In this document: in pieces, positions 43,054 through 53,275 of the stretch
How the letters are laid out: each line of letters begins with the position of its first letter
Position numbering within the stretch: position 1 is the first letter of the stretch
From: CAZCTC01 sp964501335
Lineage (GTDB): Bacteria > Chloroflexota > Anaerolineae > B4-G1 > SLSP01
Direction of reading: 5' to 3'
DNA: 64,000 nt
NCBI GenBank assembly: GCA_964501335.1
Contig: CAZCTC010000012.1
Span: 1-64,000, forward strand
Notes under the pieces: generated by a model
Database searches by the model: none
What the model saw: only the letters and a program-made list of their open reading frames with translations
Told to the model about the DNA's origin: nothing
Made by a program: the position numbers and the translations under genes

Positions 43054-46000
43054 AAGTCCCCATTACCCGGCGCACAGTGCAGGAACCGTCCGATATTTCC
43101 AAAGCTTTAGAATAAGCCTCAATCGCCCCTTCCGAATCGCCACTGGAAGCCTTCACATCGCCCATCAACATCCACGTTTGATCAAATTCCGGGTCGATTT
43201 TCACAGAGCTATCAATCGCTTTTTGATAGCCTCGCTCATTGCGCAAATCGAAAATGTAAAGGATCGCCAGCTCATTCCAAAGTATGGGATTATGGGGAGA
43301 GAGCATCAAAGCAATCCGGTAATTTTCTTCAGCCGTCTTTAGATAATCCCGGCGTTGGTCGGAATCGGAAACCGACGCCCCCCAGGAACGATAAAACCGC
43401 CCCAAATTGGCGCTGTGATCCGGATTCAAGGGATTGATCTCCCGGGCCGCCAGCAAAATCGCTTCGGTCTTCTCCAGCTGAGATTCCCGCTCTCTGGAAT
43501 TCCGAAGCAGCTGCCCCCTTTCCAGACTGGCCTTTCCCTGAAACAAAAAGTAATAATCCTCCCGAGGAGCATATTCCAGTGCTTTTTCATAATGGCGAAT
43601 CGCCACCTCTTTTTGAAACAGATCCGTGATAACGGCATAAGCTTCACCCTGCTTGAAAATGATGTCGGCACGGATAGGATTGTAATCCGTCATATAAACG
43701 ACCATCCCGGCGCCAATCGTCAGGCCGAGCAGCGCGAGCCAGCCCCACGGATGGCCCCAGGAAAGAGAGCCCCGGCTCTTCTGTCCCCGTAAAAACAGAA
43801 GCAGCCCGGCCAGTGAGAGCAAAATCCAGCCGTAATAGAGAGTTAACGCCCCGCTCAACATCCCGGTAATATTTACCAGAGTTACGTAAACAGCTTCCTG
43901 AGAGTCCGGCTGAACATTGGCGGCATTTTTCAATGCCGCCAAAAGCCCCGCCAACGCCAGGGAGAAAGCCAGCCACCCCGACAAGGGTATCCCGACAAAA
44001 GTCGCCGTAGAAAGCCCCCAGCGCCTTCCCGGATCCTGATCGAACCAGCCTTCCCGGGCCAGCTCGCCCAATCCCACCGCACTGAAAAGCAACCAGGTCA
44101 AACCGAAAATCGCCAGGACGGTATAGGAAGTCATCACTTGAATATTTGCGTACCGCACGGTAAACACCTGGATTAAGATATCCACAGGATTCCCCAACTG
44201 CTGTGGATTGTGGATAAAATCATAAGCCAGCGTTCCCAGCAAAAACATCCCCGCCAGACTCAATGAGACGACCGCGCCCCAGCCTTTAAAAACAGGGCGG
44301 GGGGCCGGCGGAATTTCCACAGCGGGAGATTCGCTTTCCACAGGTGCAGCCTCGTCAAAAGAAGCGGGCTCCACCAGATCGACTACCGGCTCCTCAGCAA
44401 CGTCGACCTCGGAAAATTCTTCAACGGCCGGCTCATCCACCGTCCCTTCATTAGAAATCGGGGAAATTCCCACGGCCACCAGCAGGCCGGCCAGCGCCCA
44501 AAAGAGCGTCTGTGTGGTAGAAACAGCAATCCCCACATTGATCTCGATCAGATGGGCCAGAGCCACCGCCAGAATCGCCGCAATCAGCAGCCATTGCGGA
44601 TGGACCGCTGCGGGAGCAGACGTCGAATCTCCGGCCCGCAGCCCCTCAAAGCCGGCCCAGGTCAGATAGGCCAGCAAACCGACAATCAACCCCAGCGGCA
44701 AACTCAAGCCCAATAACACCGGGCCCCGCCACACCCAACCGGCCGCGGTCAACACAGCCATAAAAAAGAGCGCCCATCCCCAAAAAATTACCCCATGTCG
44801 TCGCGTCGGCGCGAGTCCCAACCAGCGCAGTCCCCAAAAGAAAAGGCTGCCGTAAACGATCAAATAAGCCGCCAGTCCAGGCAAACCGGTCATCGCCCAG
44901 GCATCCAGAGTCTCATTGTGAGTACGATCCGGGGAGGCCGTGCGGGATTCATAATGCCCCAATTCAGGGGGATAAAAACGCGGGAAAGTGGCATAAAGAG
45001 ATTCCGGTCCATACCCCACCAGCCAGCGGATACTGCTGTAAGGATCGCTGTGGCCGTCAGGGTATTTCACCGGGTCGGACGAGAAGATTAGATCCGTCGT
45101 CCCCTGCCAGATCAATGCCCGCACCCGGCCCGAAGGGCTTTCCAGCTCGCGGATAAGATCCAGCCGCAGCGTGGGGGAGCTTTCAACCAGTTGATCGTGC
45201 CAGGGCCCCGGCAAATTGACCGCCAGAGCCGCCAGCCCCGCCACCAGGCCCACCCCCAGCCAACCCAGCCACAACTTTTTCACCAGGGCAGAGCTGTGCT
45301 GCCGTTGCACAGCCACTAAAATCAAATAGGGCAGGAAAAAGGCCGCACCGAGCAAGCCCAGCCAGGGACCGCGGCTCTGAGTATACCAGAGCGCCAGCAA
45401 CCCGGCGCCCAGGATAAAAAGATACCCCACGCCGCCCAACAAATTTCCCATCCACCGACGCCTCGACTGAAAAATCTCCACCACATTTTCCAGCACTCGC
45501 AGAGCAGTCAACGGGACAACCATTATCAAATAGGCGGCGGCAAAGGTAGAATTTCCCAAAGTAGAAGAGACGCGGGTTTGCACGTCGCCGGCCCAGGGGA
45601 GGGGATCTGCGCCATAATGCTGCACCAGGCCGTAAAGCGAGACCGGCAGGCTGGAAAGGATCACCACCGTCAAGAGCCGGTTTAACTGGCTGCGCGTCCG
45701 CAAGCCCCGCAGAATCGCCAGGAAAATAACCAGATAACCAAAAAGAGAATAGACCCCCTGAAAACGTTGATAGGAGCCCCACAAGCTGATCGAAGGAACC
45801 AGGGAAAACAACGAGGAAAGGAGATAAGCCGCCATCAAGCCTGCCGCCGGCAGGACCAGAGGAGCGCGCCAGCCGGCTGTCTCACGCACCTCCCCGCGCA
45901 ACCGACCGTCCAGCCAGCGGACCACGCCGAAGGCCGCCATGAAAGTAGCCAGGGCCCGAATCAAAGCCGTACGATCCGGCTCAAAAACACGGCTGGAATA

Positions 46001-46096
46001 GACATTGAAAAAAACCGGAGCAATGATCAAAGCCAGCAACCAGCCGGCTTCCAGCACCCGATCGCAAAACAGACTCAAACGAGAAGATCTCACCAT
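43028..46096 (-). CDS. Giant O-antigen-ligase-like membrane protein with TPR tail (frameshifted near its end)
   Basis: 1022 residues from ATG 46096, which follows GGGGAGGTTATC. About 18-20 hydrophobic helices include the Wzy_C/O-antigen-ligase block (GYGPES...DRTHNETLDAWAMTGLPGL), an acidic linker near residue 585, and TPR-like repeats from about 825. The end (VRRVMGTFAGAAGSG) is aberrant because of a one-base shift; the true 3' end continues in 42775-43053. Probably polymerises or ligates surface polysaccharide. Close paralogue of the gene at 47205-50819. Confidence 0.85.
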   Translation of the reverse strand: MVRSSRLSLFCDRVLEAGWLLALIIAPVFFNVYSSRVFEPDRTALIRALATFMAAFGVVRWLDGRLRGEVRETAGWRAPLVLPAAGLMAAYLLSSLFSLVPSISLWGSYQRFQGVYSLFGYLVIFLAILRGLRTRSQLNRLLTVVILSSLPVSLYGLVQHYGADPLPWAGDVQTRVSSTLGNSTFAAAYLIMVVPLTALRVLENVVEIFQSRRRWMGNLLGGVGYLFILGAGLLALWYTQSRGPWLGLLGAAFFLPYLILVAVQRQHSSALVKKLWLGWLGVGLVAGLAALAVNLPGPWHDQLVESSPTLRLDLIRELESPSGRVRALIWQGTTDLIFSSDPVKYPDGHSDPYSSIRWLVGYGPESLYATFPRFYPPELGHYESRTASPDRTHNETLDAWAMTGLPGLAAYLIVYGSLFFWGLRWLGLAPTRRHGVIFWGWALFFMAVLTAAGWVWRGPVLLGLSLPLGLIVGLLAYLTWAGFEGLRAGDSTSAPAAVHPQWLLIAAILAVALAHLIEINVGIAVSTTQTLFWALAGLLVAVGISPISNEGTVDEPAVEEFSEVDVAEEPVVDLVEPASFDEAAPVESESPAVEIPPAPRPVFKGWGAVVSLSLAGMFLLGTLAYDFIHNPQQLGNPVDILIQVFTVRYANIQVMTSYTVLAIFGLTWLLFSAVGLGELAREGWFDQDPGRRWGLSTATFVGIPLSGWLAFSLALAGLLAALKNAANVQPDSQEAVYVTLVNITGMLSGALTLYYGWILLSLAGLLLFLRGQKSRGSLSWGHPWGWLALLGLTIGAGMVVYMTDYNPIRADIIFKQGEAYAVITDLFQKEVAIRHYEKALEYAPREDYYFLFQGKASLERGQLLRNSRERESQLEKTEAILLAAREINPLNPDHSANLGRFYRSWGASVSDSDQRRDYLKTAEENYRIALMLSPHNPILWNELAILYIFDLRNERGYQKAIDSSVKIDPEFDQTWMLMGDVKASSGDSEGAIEAYSKALEISDGSCTVRRVMGTFAGAAGSG

Positions 46097-46117
46097 GATA
46101 ACCTCCCCTGATAAATA

Positions 46118-46154
46118 CAATTTTCGCGCGTTCTGATAGAACGCGCGAAAATTG
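46118..46154. repeat. Stand-alone hairpin between WecA-like and Wzy-like genes
   Basis: 16- to 17-bp stem (CAATTTTCGCGCGTTC / GAACGCGCGAAAATTG) resembling the family hairpin but without the other repeat parts. Lies 13 nt after the WecA-like stop and could also terminate transcription. Confidence 0.65.
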
Positions 46155-46167
46155 TTCAACAACCAGG

Positions 46168-47190
46168 TTATTTTTCAGGCGGCGGCCAGAAGGGGGGACG
46201 CTCCAATCGCCAGAGAGCCACAACGCCGGAGAGCAAAATCAATGCCCCTACCAGATAGCCGATCCACTGCTCGGATCGCATCACAAAAATAGCGACCAAT
46301 CCCAGCACAAAAGCCACCACATAGAGCACCAAAACAGCTTCCCGCCGGTTCAACCCGGCATAGGTCAACCGATGCGAAGTATGATCCGTCCCCGGTGTCG
46401 TCAAGGGATTCAGCCCCCGCTTCAGCCGGGAAAGGGTAACCAGCGTGGTATCGAAAATCGGCACTCCCAACACGACAATCGGAATCATCCAGGTCACAAA
46501 CGGAACATTTTCTGGAAAGCGCAGCTTGATCCCAATGGCCGCCAGGGTAAAGCCCAGGAAAAGGCTGCCCGAATCCCCCATAAAGATCGTCGCCGGATTC
46601 CAGTTGTAGATCAGGAAGCCGATGCAGGCCGCCATAACTGCGACGGCCAGCCCACCGACCAGATACTGATCGCTAAAAGCGCACAGCAGGGCAAAGTGGG
46701 CCGCCGCAATGGCGGCCACACCTGCCGAAAGCCCATCCATGTTATCCAACAGATTCATGGCATTGGTAATCCCGATCACCCAGAAAAAGGTGGCCGGATA
46801 GTTCAACCAGATCGGCTGCAGACTGGTGATATGGACCCCGGTAATGATCAGCAAGCCGGTCGCGATAAACTGGCCTACCAGCTTGACCGCCGGACTGAGT
46901 GTAAACCGATCATCCCAGAAACCCAACATAGAGACCAGGGCCGCCCCGATCAAAATCCCGGCCAGCTGGCTCAGATTATACTGATTGCCCAACAGCAACG
47001 TGACCAACAGGGTACTTAAGAAGATAGCCACACCGCCCAGGCGAGGAGTAGGGGTTGTATGAACTTTACGCGAAGGATCGGGCTGATCGACCGCGATCCG
47101 CAGCCCCAGGCGACGCGCCAACGGCGTTCCGACCAAGGCCAGAAAAAGCACCCCTACAAAAACCACCAGATAGGTTTCGGTGGACAGCAT
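46168..47190 (-). CDS. WecA/TagO-type undecaprenyl-phosphate N-acetylaminosugar-1-phosphate transferase
   Basis: 340 residues with about 11 transmembrane helices. PNPT-family motifs: KVHTTPTPRLGG, a DD pair (LGFWDDRF), NAMNLLDNMDGLSAG (catalytic NxxNxxDGxDGL type), FMGDSGSLFLG and HTSHRL. It transfers a sugar-1-phosphate to the lipid carrier, the first step of polysaccharide or teichoic-acid-type synthesis. AAGGAG supports the start. Set between two Wzy-like genes, which fits lipid-linked glycan assembly. Confidence 0.92.
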   Translation of the reverse strand: MLSTETYLVVFVGVLFLALVGTPLARRLGLRIAVDQPDPSRKVHTTPTPRLGGVAIFLSTLLVTLLLGNQYNLSQLAGILIGAALVSMLGFWDDRFTLSPAVKLVGQFIATGLLIITGVHITSLQPIWLNYPATFFWVIGITNAMNLLDNMDGLSAGVAAIAAAHFALLCAFSDQYLVGGLAVAVMAACIGFLIYNWNPATIFMGDSGSLFLGFTLAAIGIKLRFPENVPFVTWMIPIVVLGVPIFDTTLVTLSRLKRGLNPLTTPGTDHTSHRLTYAGLNRREAVLVLYVVAFVLGLVAIFVMRSEQWIGYLVGALILLSGVVALWRLERPPFWPPPEK

Positions 47191-47204
47191 GGATTCTACA
47201 CTCC

Positions 47205-50200
47205 TTAAGGTTGCGTGGCAGGAACCGGCGTCGCGTCGCTCGGCGTGATGATTTCAGGCTGGATCTGCGCATTCAACTGGTCCAGGAATTCCTGGATCGC
47301 AGGTTTCTGATCTTCCGGAGCCAGCGAAATAGCCCGGGTTGCCGCCTGAAGGGCTTCAGGAATCTGACCGCTATTGGCCAGACCGATCGCCAGCACCCGA
47401 TAGACTTCCCATTCCTCAGATGATCCGGCACACTCTTGCGTAGCCGTGTACATAGTCGTCACAGACCCCTGCCAGCGCGTAAGCATCTCAATTTGCGTGA
47501 CACTGATCAGATCGGTCAACGTCAAAGGTACCGTTTCGGTCAGGGCCTGCATTTGCAGCGCTTGCAACTCAGCCCCCTTGGCCTGCGCCTGCTGGGCCTG
47601 CAACGTCCCCAGCACCCGACGAACCGTACATGACCCGCCAGAAATTTCCAAAGCCCTGGAGTAAGCCGTAATGGCCCCATCGAGATCCCCCGAAGAGGAT
47701 TTGATATCGCCCATTAACATCCAGGTCTGATCAAATTCGGAATCCAGAGCCTCAGATTGGGCAATGGTTTCCTCATACTTGACCATATCCTTCAGATCGA
47801 AGGCGTAGAGAATGGACAACTCATTCCACAAAATCGCATTGTGCGGGCTTAACATCAAAGCCAGTTTGTAATTTTCTTCCGACTTCAACAACCGTTCCTG
47901 ACGAAGCGATGCATCCATAGTCTGGGCAGCCCAGGAACGATAGAACCGTCCCAGATTGGCACTGTGATCAGTGTTCAAAGGATTGAGCACGCGGGCTTCC
48001 AACAAAACCGCTTCCGTCTTCACCAGAATCTCATCGCGCGCAGCCTGATCAGTAAGAAGTTGCGCCATTTCCAGATAGGCCTTGCCCCGGAAAAGGAAGT
48101 AGTAATCTTCCTTTGAAGCATATTCGATAGCTTTCTCATAGTGGCGGATCGCGGCCATTTTCTGAGTGGCCTCAGAGGTATTGGCATAAGCCTCACCCTG
48201 TTTGAAAATGATATCGGCCCGGATCAAATCGTAGCAGCCGTAACGAACCGCCAACCCCGCCACCACCAACAACGGGACGATCGCTACCATAGCCCCGAGA
48301 TGGCCCCAATCTTCAGCCCGTTCCTTATCGGCCCAGACCAGAATGGCCGCAACGGCAATCACCGTCAGGAAAATGAGATTGTAATAATATCCCAGGACAT
48401 TGCTGAGCCGTTCAGCAATCCCCAGCAACAATTTATAGACATCTTCCTGGGTCGTGGGTTGCTGATTGGAACTGGTACGCAAATCCACCTGGAACTGCGC
48501 CAGCATCATGGAGAAGAGCATCCAGCCCACCAGCGTGATTACGGTATAGATCGCGATGGAAAGAACCCAGCGCTTGCCGCGGGCCTCATCAAACAGACCT
48601 TCCCGTTCCATTTCACTCAACCCGATCACTCCAAAAAGCAACCAGGTAAAGGTAAAGATCAACAGCGAACCATAAGAAATAAGGGGGGCCCCGTTAGCGA
48701 TCCGCACCGAAAGTGAATTCCACAACACCATGCCGGCATCGGCCAACTGTTGCGGATTATTCACAAAGTCAAAGGCCAGCGTGTTCAACAGGAACGTGGC
48801 CACCAGACTCACCACCGCCACCGGTGCCAGCCAGGCATACACAGAAACGGGACGTTGCGGCTGGCGAACCGGGCTCTCGACGCCTTCACGCCGTCGCCGT
48901 CGCCGATTCATCTCACCGACCGGAGCCTCTTCGGTGACAACCGGGCGCACTACGGGAGCTGTTTCAGGTTCCCCCTCACCGGCGACCCAACGCAATCCCA
49001 AAACCACCATTAAGCCTGCAAAAGCCCAGAAGGTGGTCCGGGTCGAAGCAATGGCGATCCCGAAGTTGATTTCAACCAGATGGCCCAGGACTGCCGCCAG
49101 AATAGCCACAATTAAAAGCATATGCGGATGCGATACGAACTCGCCCGGCGCGGCAACCTGCACATCCAACATAGCCCGACGGAACCCGGCCAGCGTCAGA
49201 TAGACCACGGTCCCGATCATAATCCCCAGCGGAATACCGACGCCGATCAGATAAAGACCTTCCAGCTTCCAACCGATAAAGGTCAAAAGCGCGGCAAAGA
49301 AAACATCCAATCCTACATAGATGAAGAACTGGCGCCGGTTCTGCAACAGCCCCAACCAGCGGAACCCCCAATAGAAAACGCTGCCGAAAGTAAAGAGATA
49401 AGCCAGCAACCCCAGCACCCCGGTCACGGCCACGGAATCCAGCGTTTCATTGTGAGAACGGTCGGGCGAAGCGGTACGAGATTCGTAATGGCCCAGTTCC
49501 GGTGGATAGAAGTTATTGTAGGAAACATACATCGATTCGGGGCCATAACCGATCAACAGGCGAATGCTGTTATAAGCATCGACACGGCCGTCCGGGTATT
49601 TCAGGGGTTCATGCGGAGTAATGAGCTCCATGGTCCCCTGCCAGATCAGGGTACGAACTTTACCGGTACCGGTATCCAGTTCGGTAATCGTGGCCAGACG
49701 GCTGATAGAGGGAATTTGTTTGACCCGATCCTGAATCGGCCCCGGGATGTTCATGACCAACAAGAAAGCGGCAATCGTTAAACCAACCGTCCCCCAGCTG
49801 ATCCACAACCACCGCCAACCTTTGTGCTCAACGACAAAGTACAACCAGGCGGCACCAAAAGCCAACACCGCCAACAATCCACCAACGATGACGCCTGTAT
49901 CACGGGAGAAAATCAGAATCCCGGCACCGGCCAGCAACCCGGCGCCCACCAGCGCCGCCAACCCAAAACCAACGCCCCGCAACAAATCACTCGTCAGATT
50001 CCCGGCAGTTCCTTCGGCCAGGGCCTGCCGCTGCAACATAATGAGCGCCAGATACGGGAAAAGGAATCCAGCCGCCACAATTCCCAGCCAGGGACCGCGG
50101 CTTTGAGAATACCAGATGGTAAGCATCTGAACGGCCAAAATGAAGATATAGCCGGCGGCGCGTAACACATCGCCAAAGCGAGATTCGGCACGGCCCAGAA

Positions 50201-50819
50201 TATCGCGGAAACTCTCCACAATTCGGGCCACCGTCAACGGCACGATCATGATCAAATAAGCGGCCACGAAAATAGCATTGCCCATATTAGACGCCACACG
50301 CGTCTGGACATCGCCGGCCCAGGGGAGGGGGTCGGCCCCTTGATGCTGCACGATACCGTACAATGAAATCGGCAGACTGTTAAGGATCAAGACGGTCAAC
50401 AACCGGCTCAATTGTTCCCGGCTTCTTAACCCATGCAAAATGGCAAAGAAAATCACCAGATAACCAAAAAGGGAATAAGCGCCTTGAAGTCGTTGATAAG
50501 AACCAAGAATACTGGTAGCGGGAACCAGCGAGAAGATCGAGGAAATTAGATAGACGCCCATCAAAACCAGAGCCGGCAAAACCATGGGAGTACGCCAGGT
50601 GAAAGACTCTCGCTCCTCATGGCGCAGCCATCCATCCAACATCCGCGTCAACCACAGCGCCGCCATAATCGTGGCCAACGCTCGCAACGTGGTCAATTTA
50701 TCGGGTTCGAAAACGCGGCTGGAGTAGACGTCAAAAAAAACGGGAGTGATCGTCACACCCAACAGCCAACCGGCTTCCAGTGCCCGATCACAGAACTGAC
50801 TAAGCCTGGACGAGTTCAT
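47205..50819 (-). CDS. Giant O-antigen-ligase-like membrane protein with TPR tail
   Basis: 1204 residues. Same plan as its broken paralogue: about 18-20 transmembrane helices, the block GYGPES...DRSHNETLDSVAVTGVLGL, a basic linker (RRRRREG) near residue 660, and TPR repeats from about 870 to the end. The Thr/Pro-rich tail ends VPATQP. It likely handles lipid-linked glycan chains on the outer face. ATG 50819 follows GAGGAG and overlaps the epimerase gene by 20 nt; its 3' end lies 14 nt before the WecA-like gene. Confidence 0.85.
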   Translation of the reverse strand: MNSSRLSQFCDRALEAGWLLGVTITPVFFDVYSSRVFEPDKLTTLRALATIMAALWLTRMLDGWLRHEERESFTWRTPMVLPALVLMGVYLISSIFSLVPATSILGSYQRLQGAYSLFGYLVIFFAILHGLRSREQLSRLLTVLILNSLPISLYGIVQHQGADPLPWAGDVQTRVASNMGNAIFVAAYLIMIVPLTVARIVESFRDILGRAESRFGDVLRAAGYIFILAVQMLTIWYSQSRGPWLGIVAAGFLFPYLALIMLQRQALAEGTAGNLTSDLLRGVGFGLAALVGAGLLAGAGILIFSRDTGVIVGGLLAVLAFGAAWLYFVVEHKGWRWLWISWGTVGLTIAAFLLVMNIPGPIQDRVKQIPSISRLATITELDTGTGKVRTLIWQGTMELITPHEPLKYPDGRVDAYNSIRLLIGYGPESMYVSYNNFYPPELGHYESRTASPDRSHNETLDSVAVTGVLGLLAYLFTFGSVFYWGFRWLGLLQNRRQFFIYVGLDVFFAALLTFIGWKLEGLYLIGVGIPLGIMIGTVVYLTLAGFRRAMLDVQVAAPGEFVSHPHMLLIVAILAAVLGHLVEINFGIAIASTRTTFWAFAGLMVVLGLRWVAGEGEPETAPVVRPVVTEEAPVGEMNRRRRRREGVESPVRQPQRPVSVYAWLAPVAVVSLVATFLLNTLAFDFVNNPQQLADAGMVLWNSLSVRIANGAPLISYGSLLIFTFTWLLFGVIGLSEMEREGLFDEARGKRWVLSIAIYTVITLVGWMLFSMMLAQFQVDLRTSSNQQPTTQEDVYKLLLGIAERLSNVLGYYYNLIFLTVIAVAAILVWADKERAEDWGHLGAMVAIVPLLVVAGLAVRYGCYDLIRADIIFKQGEAYANTSEATQKMAAIRHYEKAIEYASKEDYYFLFRGKAYLEMAQLLTDQAARDEILVKTEAVLLEARVLNPLNTDHSANLGRFYRSWAAQTMDASLRQERLLKSEENYKLALMLSPHNAILWNELSILYAFDLKDMVKYEETIAQSEALDSEFDQTWMLMGDIKSSSGDLDGAITAYSRALEISGGSCTVRRVLGTLQAQQAQAKGAELQALQMQALTETVPLTLTDLISVTQIEMLTRWQGSVTTMYTATQECAGSSEEWEVYRVLAIGLANSGQIPEALQAATRAISLAPEDQKPAIQEFLDQLNAQIQPEIITPSDATPVPATQP

Positions 50820-51798
50820 CGCGATGCTCCTCAAACCAATGAATTGTGCGCCGAATCCCCTCTTCTAGAGGAGTTTGAGCCTGAAAACCCAACACATCTC
50901 GAGCCCGGGTGGGGTCGGGCAGACGCCGTCGCGTCTCATCAAAATCCTTGCCGTACACCTGAACATAAGGAACCAATTGGATCTCCTGAGTTGACCCGGT
51001 CAAATCCCGAATCAGCTGCGCCAGCTGCAACATGGTAATTTCCTGATTGTTGCCAATATTAAAAACCATGCCCGCAGCTTCAGGCGTCATCATGGCAGCC
51101 ATCGTCCCACGCACCGTGTCTTCCACAAAAGTGAACGACCGGGTTTGCAGACCGTCCCCATAAACCGTCAAGGGTTGACCGGTCAAGGCCTGGGTGATAA
51201 AACGGGCGACCACACTGCCATATCCACGGGGATCCAAACGGGGACCATAAGAATTGAAATAACGAACGGCCGAGGTAGGAAGCTGTTTCTGACGGAAATA
51301 AGCCAGAGCCAGCTGTTCATCCAAAAGTTTCGCCAGGGCATAAGACCATCGAGGAATTGAAGTAGATCCCAACCGGGTCTCATCTTCTTCGCCGAAAGGA
51401 ACCTGAGTTGAACGGCCATAGGTTTCCGAACTGGAAGCAAGAACCACCCTACGTTTATGCTGTGAAGCCGCTTCTAAGATCGTTTCCGTCCCGCGAATAT
51501 TAACCTGCATCCCCCGCAAAGGGTCTTCCAATACATACTTTACGCCCACAACTGCAGCCAGATGGAACACCGCATCAACCTGGGAAATCAAGCGCTCCAC
51601 CAACGGAGCATCTAAAATAGAACCACGTACCAGGCGAAAACGAGGATGTTCAAGGCGATGTTCGATATTTCGCAATTTTCCAGTGGAGAAATCATCTAAA
51701 ACGGTCACAGAATGACCGTTTTCTAAAAGGGCATCCACCAGATGCGAACCAATAAAGCCGGCGCCCCCTGTAACCAGATAATGTTGCAATGCAATCAT
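50800..51798 (-). CDS. NAD-dependent nucleotide-sugar epimerase/dehydratase
   Basis: 332 residues, extended SDR: GGAGFIGSHL (about 10-19), VLDDFSTG, then the catalytic SSSETYG ... YALAK (Ser-Thr-Tyr-xxx-Lys) and RYFNSYGPR. Closest in appearance to UDP-glucose 4-epimerase or UDP-glucuronate decarboxylase; which reaction it performs cannot be decided. ATG 51798 fits the usual 6-9 residues before GGAGFIGS; a GTG at 51858 would lie upstream of the predicted transcription start. Confidence 0.88.
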   Translation of the reverse strand: MIALQHYLVTGGAGFIGSHLVDALLENGHSVTVLDDFSTGKLRNIEHRLEHPRFRLVRGSILDAPLVERLISQVDAVFHLAAVVGVKYVLEDPLRGMQVNIRGTETILEAASQHKRRVVLASSSETYGRSTQVPFGEEDETRLGSTSIPRWSYALAKLLDEQLALAYFRQKQLPTSAVRYFNSYGPRLDPRGYGSVVARFITQALTGQPLTVYGDGLQTRSFTFVEDTVRGTMAAMMTPEAAGMVFNIGNNQEITMLQLAQLIRDLTGSTQEIQLVPYVQVYGKDFDETRRRLPDPTRARDVLGFQAQTPLEEGIRRTIHWFEEHRDELVQA

Positions 51799-51846
51799 AA
51801 ACTTTCTTGCCGCCTCAGCAGATGAGATAGCAGAAACCGACGAGTT

Positions 51847-51874
51847 ATCATACATCACTCAAGCGAAAAAGCAA
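51847..51874 (-). promoter_or_regulatory. Promoter of the epimerase-Wzy-WecA operon
   Basis: On the minus strand TTGCTT (51874-51869), 16-nt spacer, TATGAT (51852-51847). It implies transcription from about 51840 and supports the epimerase start at 51798. Confidence 0.5.
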
Positions 51875-51902
51875 GGGGAAGACGAAAAAACCTCCTTTAT
51901 TC

Positions 51903-53255
51903 CTAATGCCGTAATACCGTTAAAGCAATGGTAGCCGCATCTTCTGGAGTTGTCTCACGATCCTTCAACAACGCATCCAAACCCGCCTGCAAAGCCCGCC
52001 GCACCGGCTGATCTACGGTGGCCGGCAACGGCAGACGCGCTCTTTCCAAAAGGGTCGTCAAAAATTGTTGGCCATCCAGCGAGATCGACTGAAACACCAG
52101 TGACTGTGGACGCACCGGCAACAGCCCCACAGCTGAAGAAAGTTCGGCCGAACGTTCAGCATCAGCCAGCCATTGCGCCAGTTCCAGGGCAGCCGTTTGC
52201 CGCACGGGATCATGAGAAACCAAAGCCAGGGACCAACACCGGGCCAAAGCAATCGGTTGCCCGGTACGGGTGGGGGTCCATCCGGAACGGCTGTTTCGCA
52301 GAGGGTCCTGCCAGTAAACCCCCGCGGGCACAAAAGCCAGATTTCCTCGCCCCTGTTGATACAATTTCCACGAGGTCTCGGCATCTGGAATCTGCATCAC
52401 AATGTCAGGATTGAGCAAGCGGCCTTCCCGCAAGGTATAGAAGTAGCGATACAATTCTTCCAATCGTCCCCGGTCCAGAGTGGGGGCCCCGGTCTCATCC
52501 ATAACCGCCCCCTCCGAGCCCCAATAACTGGCCAGCAAAGCATCATCGGCCAGTCCCCCTTCCGGAACCGCTGGAAATAAAACAGAATAACCGCCCGTCA
52601 AAACGACCGTCCAGGAAAGTGGGGAAACACTCGAAATACCTTCCCGATAAACTGTCTGTTGCGCCTGAGCCAGATAGGGCACACCGTAAACCTGATCTTC
52701 AACAGCGATGCTGTCCCAGGCAAAAGGAAAGAGTTCTGCCTCAGCCACCGCATTTCGAGGAATTGGTTGGACCAATCCATTGTGAATGGCAGCCCCCAAA
52801 TCGCTTTCATTGAGAATGACCAGATCCGGCAGCACTGCAGGAGCAGCCGCGGTAGCCGTACTGAGTAAATTATAAATTCCCCCCGGCCCCTCGGCCTTCT
52901 TCATCAACATCTGCACCTGAATATCAGGGTGAGCCCGCATAAAAAGAACCAGCTGAGCCCCCAATACGGTCACATCCGACTCAGCAGAAACGGGGGTCAA
53001 AAAATCAGGAGCCCAGATGGTTAATGTAATCAGGCCCGGGGCCCGGGTAGGGGTAGGGGAGGGGGATTCTTCAACGCTTAGATCCGAAGTAAGAGTCGGG
53101 GAAACGGTAGGCAGCGGCGACTCGGTAATGGAAAAAGATTGGCATCCCAGCAACAAAAACAGACACAAGACGAGACATAGACCGGATTGCAAATAAGCCC
53201 CCCGTGCCCGGCCATTGTGATTCCATCGACATCCCCAGTTGTTGTTTCTTTTCAT
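51903..53255 (-). CDS. Extracellular solute-binding lipoprotein
   Basis: 450 residues: lipoprotein signal ending in LLLGC (lipid-bound Cys), a Ser/Pro/Thr-rich linker, then a family 1 solute-binding fold (LITLTIWAPDFL, LPDLVILNESDLGAAIHNGL, VYGVPYLAQ, LAFVPAGVYW). It presumably binds an oligosaccharide. No ABC sugar permease is adjacent, which is unusual for such a protein; it may instead serve the glycan locus. The ATG at 53255 is chosen because the signal peptide then starts normally; upstream in-frame codons overlap the preceding gene. Confidence 0.82.
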   Translation of the reverse strand: MKRNNNWGCRWNHNGRARGAYLQSGLCLVLCLFLLLGCQSFSITESPLPTVSPTLTSDLSVEESPSPTPTRAPGLITLTIWAPDFLTPVSAESDVTVLGAQLVLFMRAHPDIQVQMLMKKAEGPGGIYNLLSTATAAAPAVLPDLVILNESDLGAAIHNGLVQPIPRNAVAEAELFPFAWDSIAVEDQVYGVPYLAQAQQTVYREGISSVSPLSWTVVLTGGYSVLFPAVPEGGLADDALLASYWGSEGAVMDETGAPTLDRGRLEELYRYFYTLREGRLLNPDIVMQIPDAETSWKLYQQGRGNLAFVPAGVYWQDPLRNSRSGWTPTRTGQPIALARCWSLALVSHDPVRQTAALELAQWLADAERSAELSSAVGLLPVRPQSLVFQSISLDGQQFLTTLLERARLPLPATVDQPVRRALQAGLDALLKDRETTPEDAATIALTVLRH

Positions 53256-53275
53256 TTCTTCATCCCGCGCTAAGT

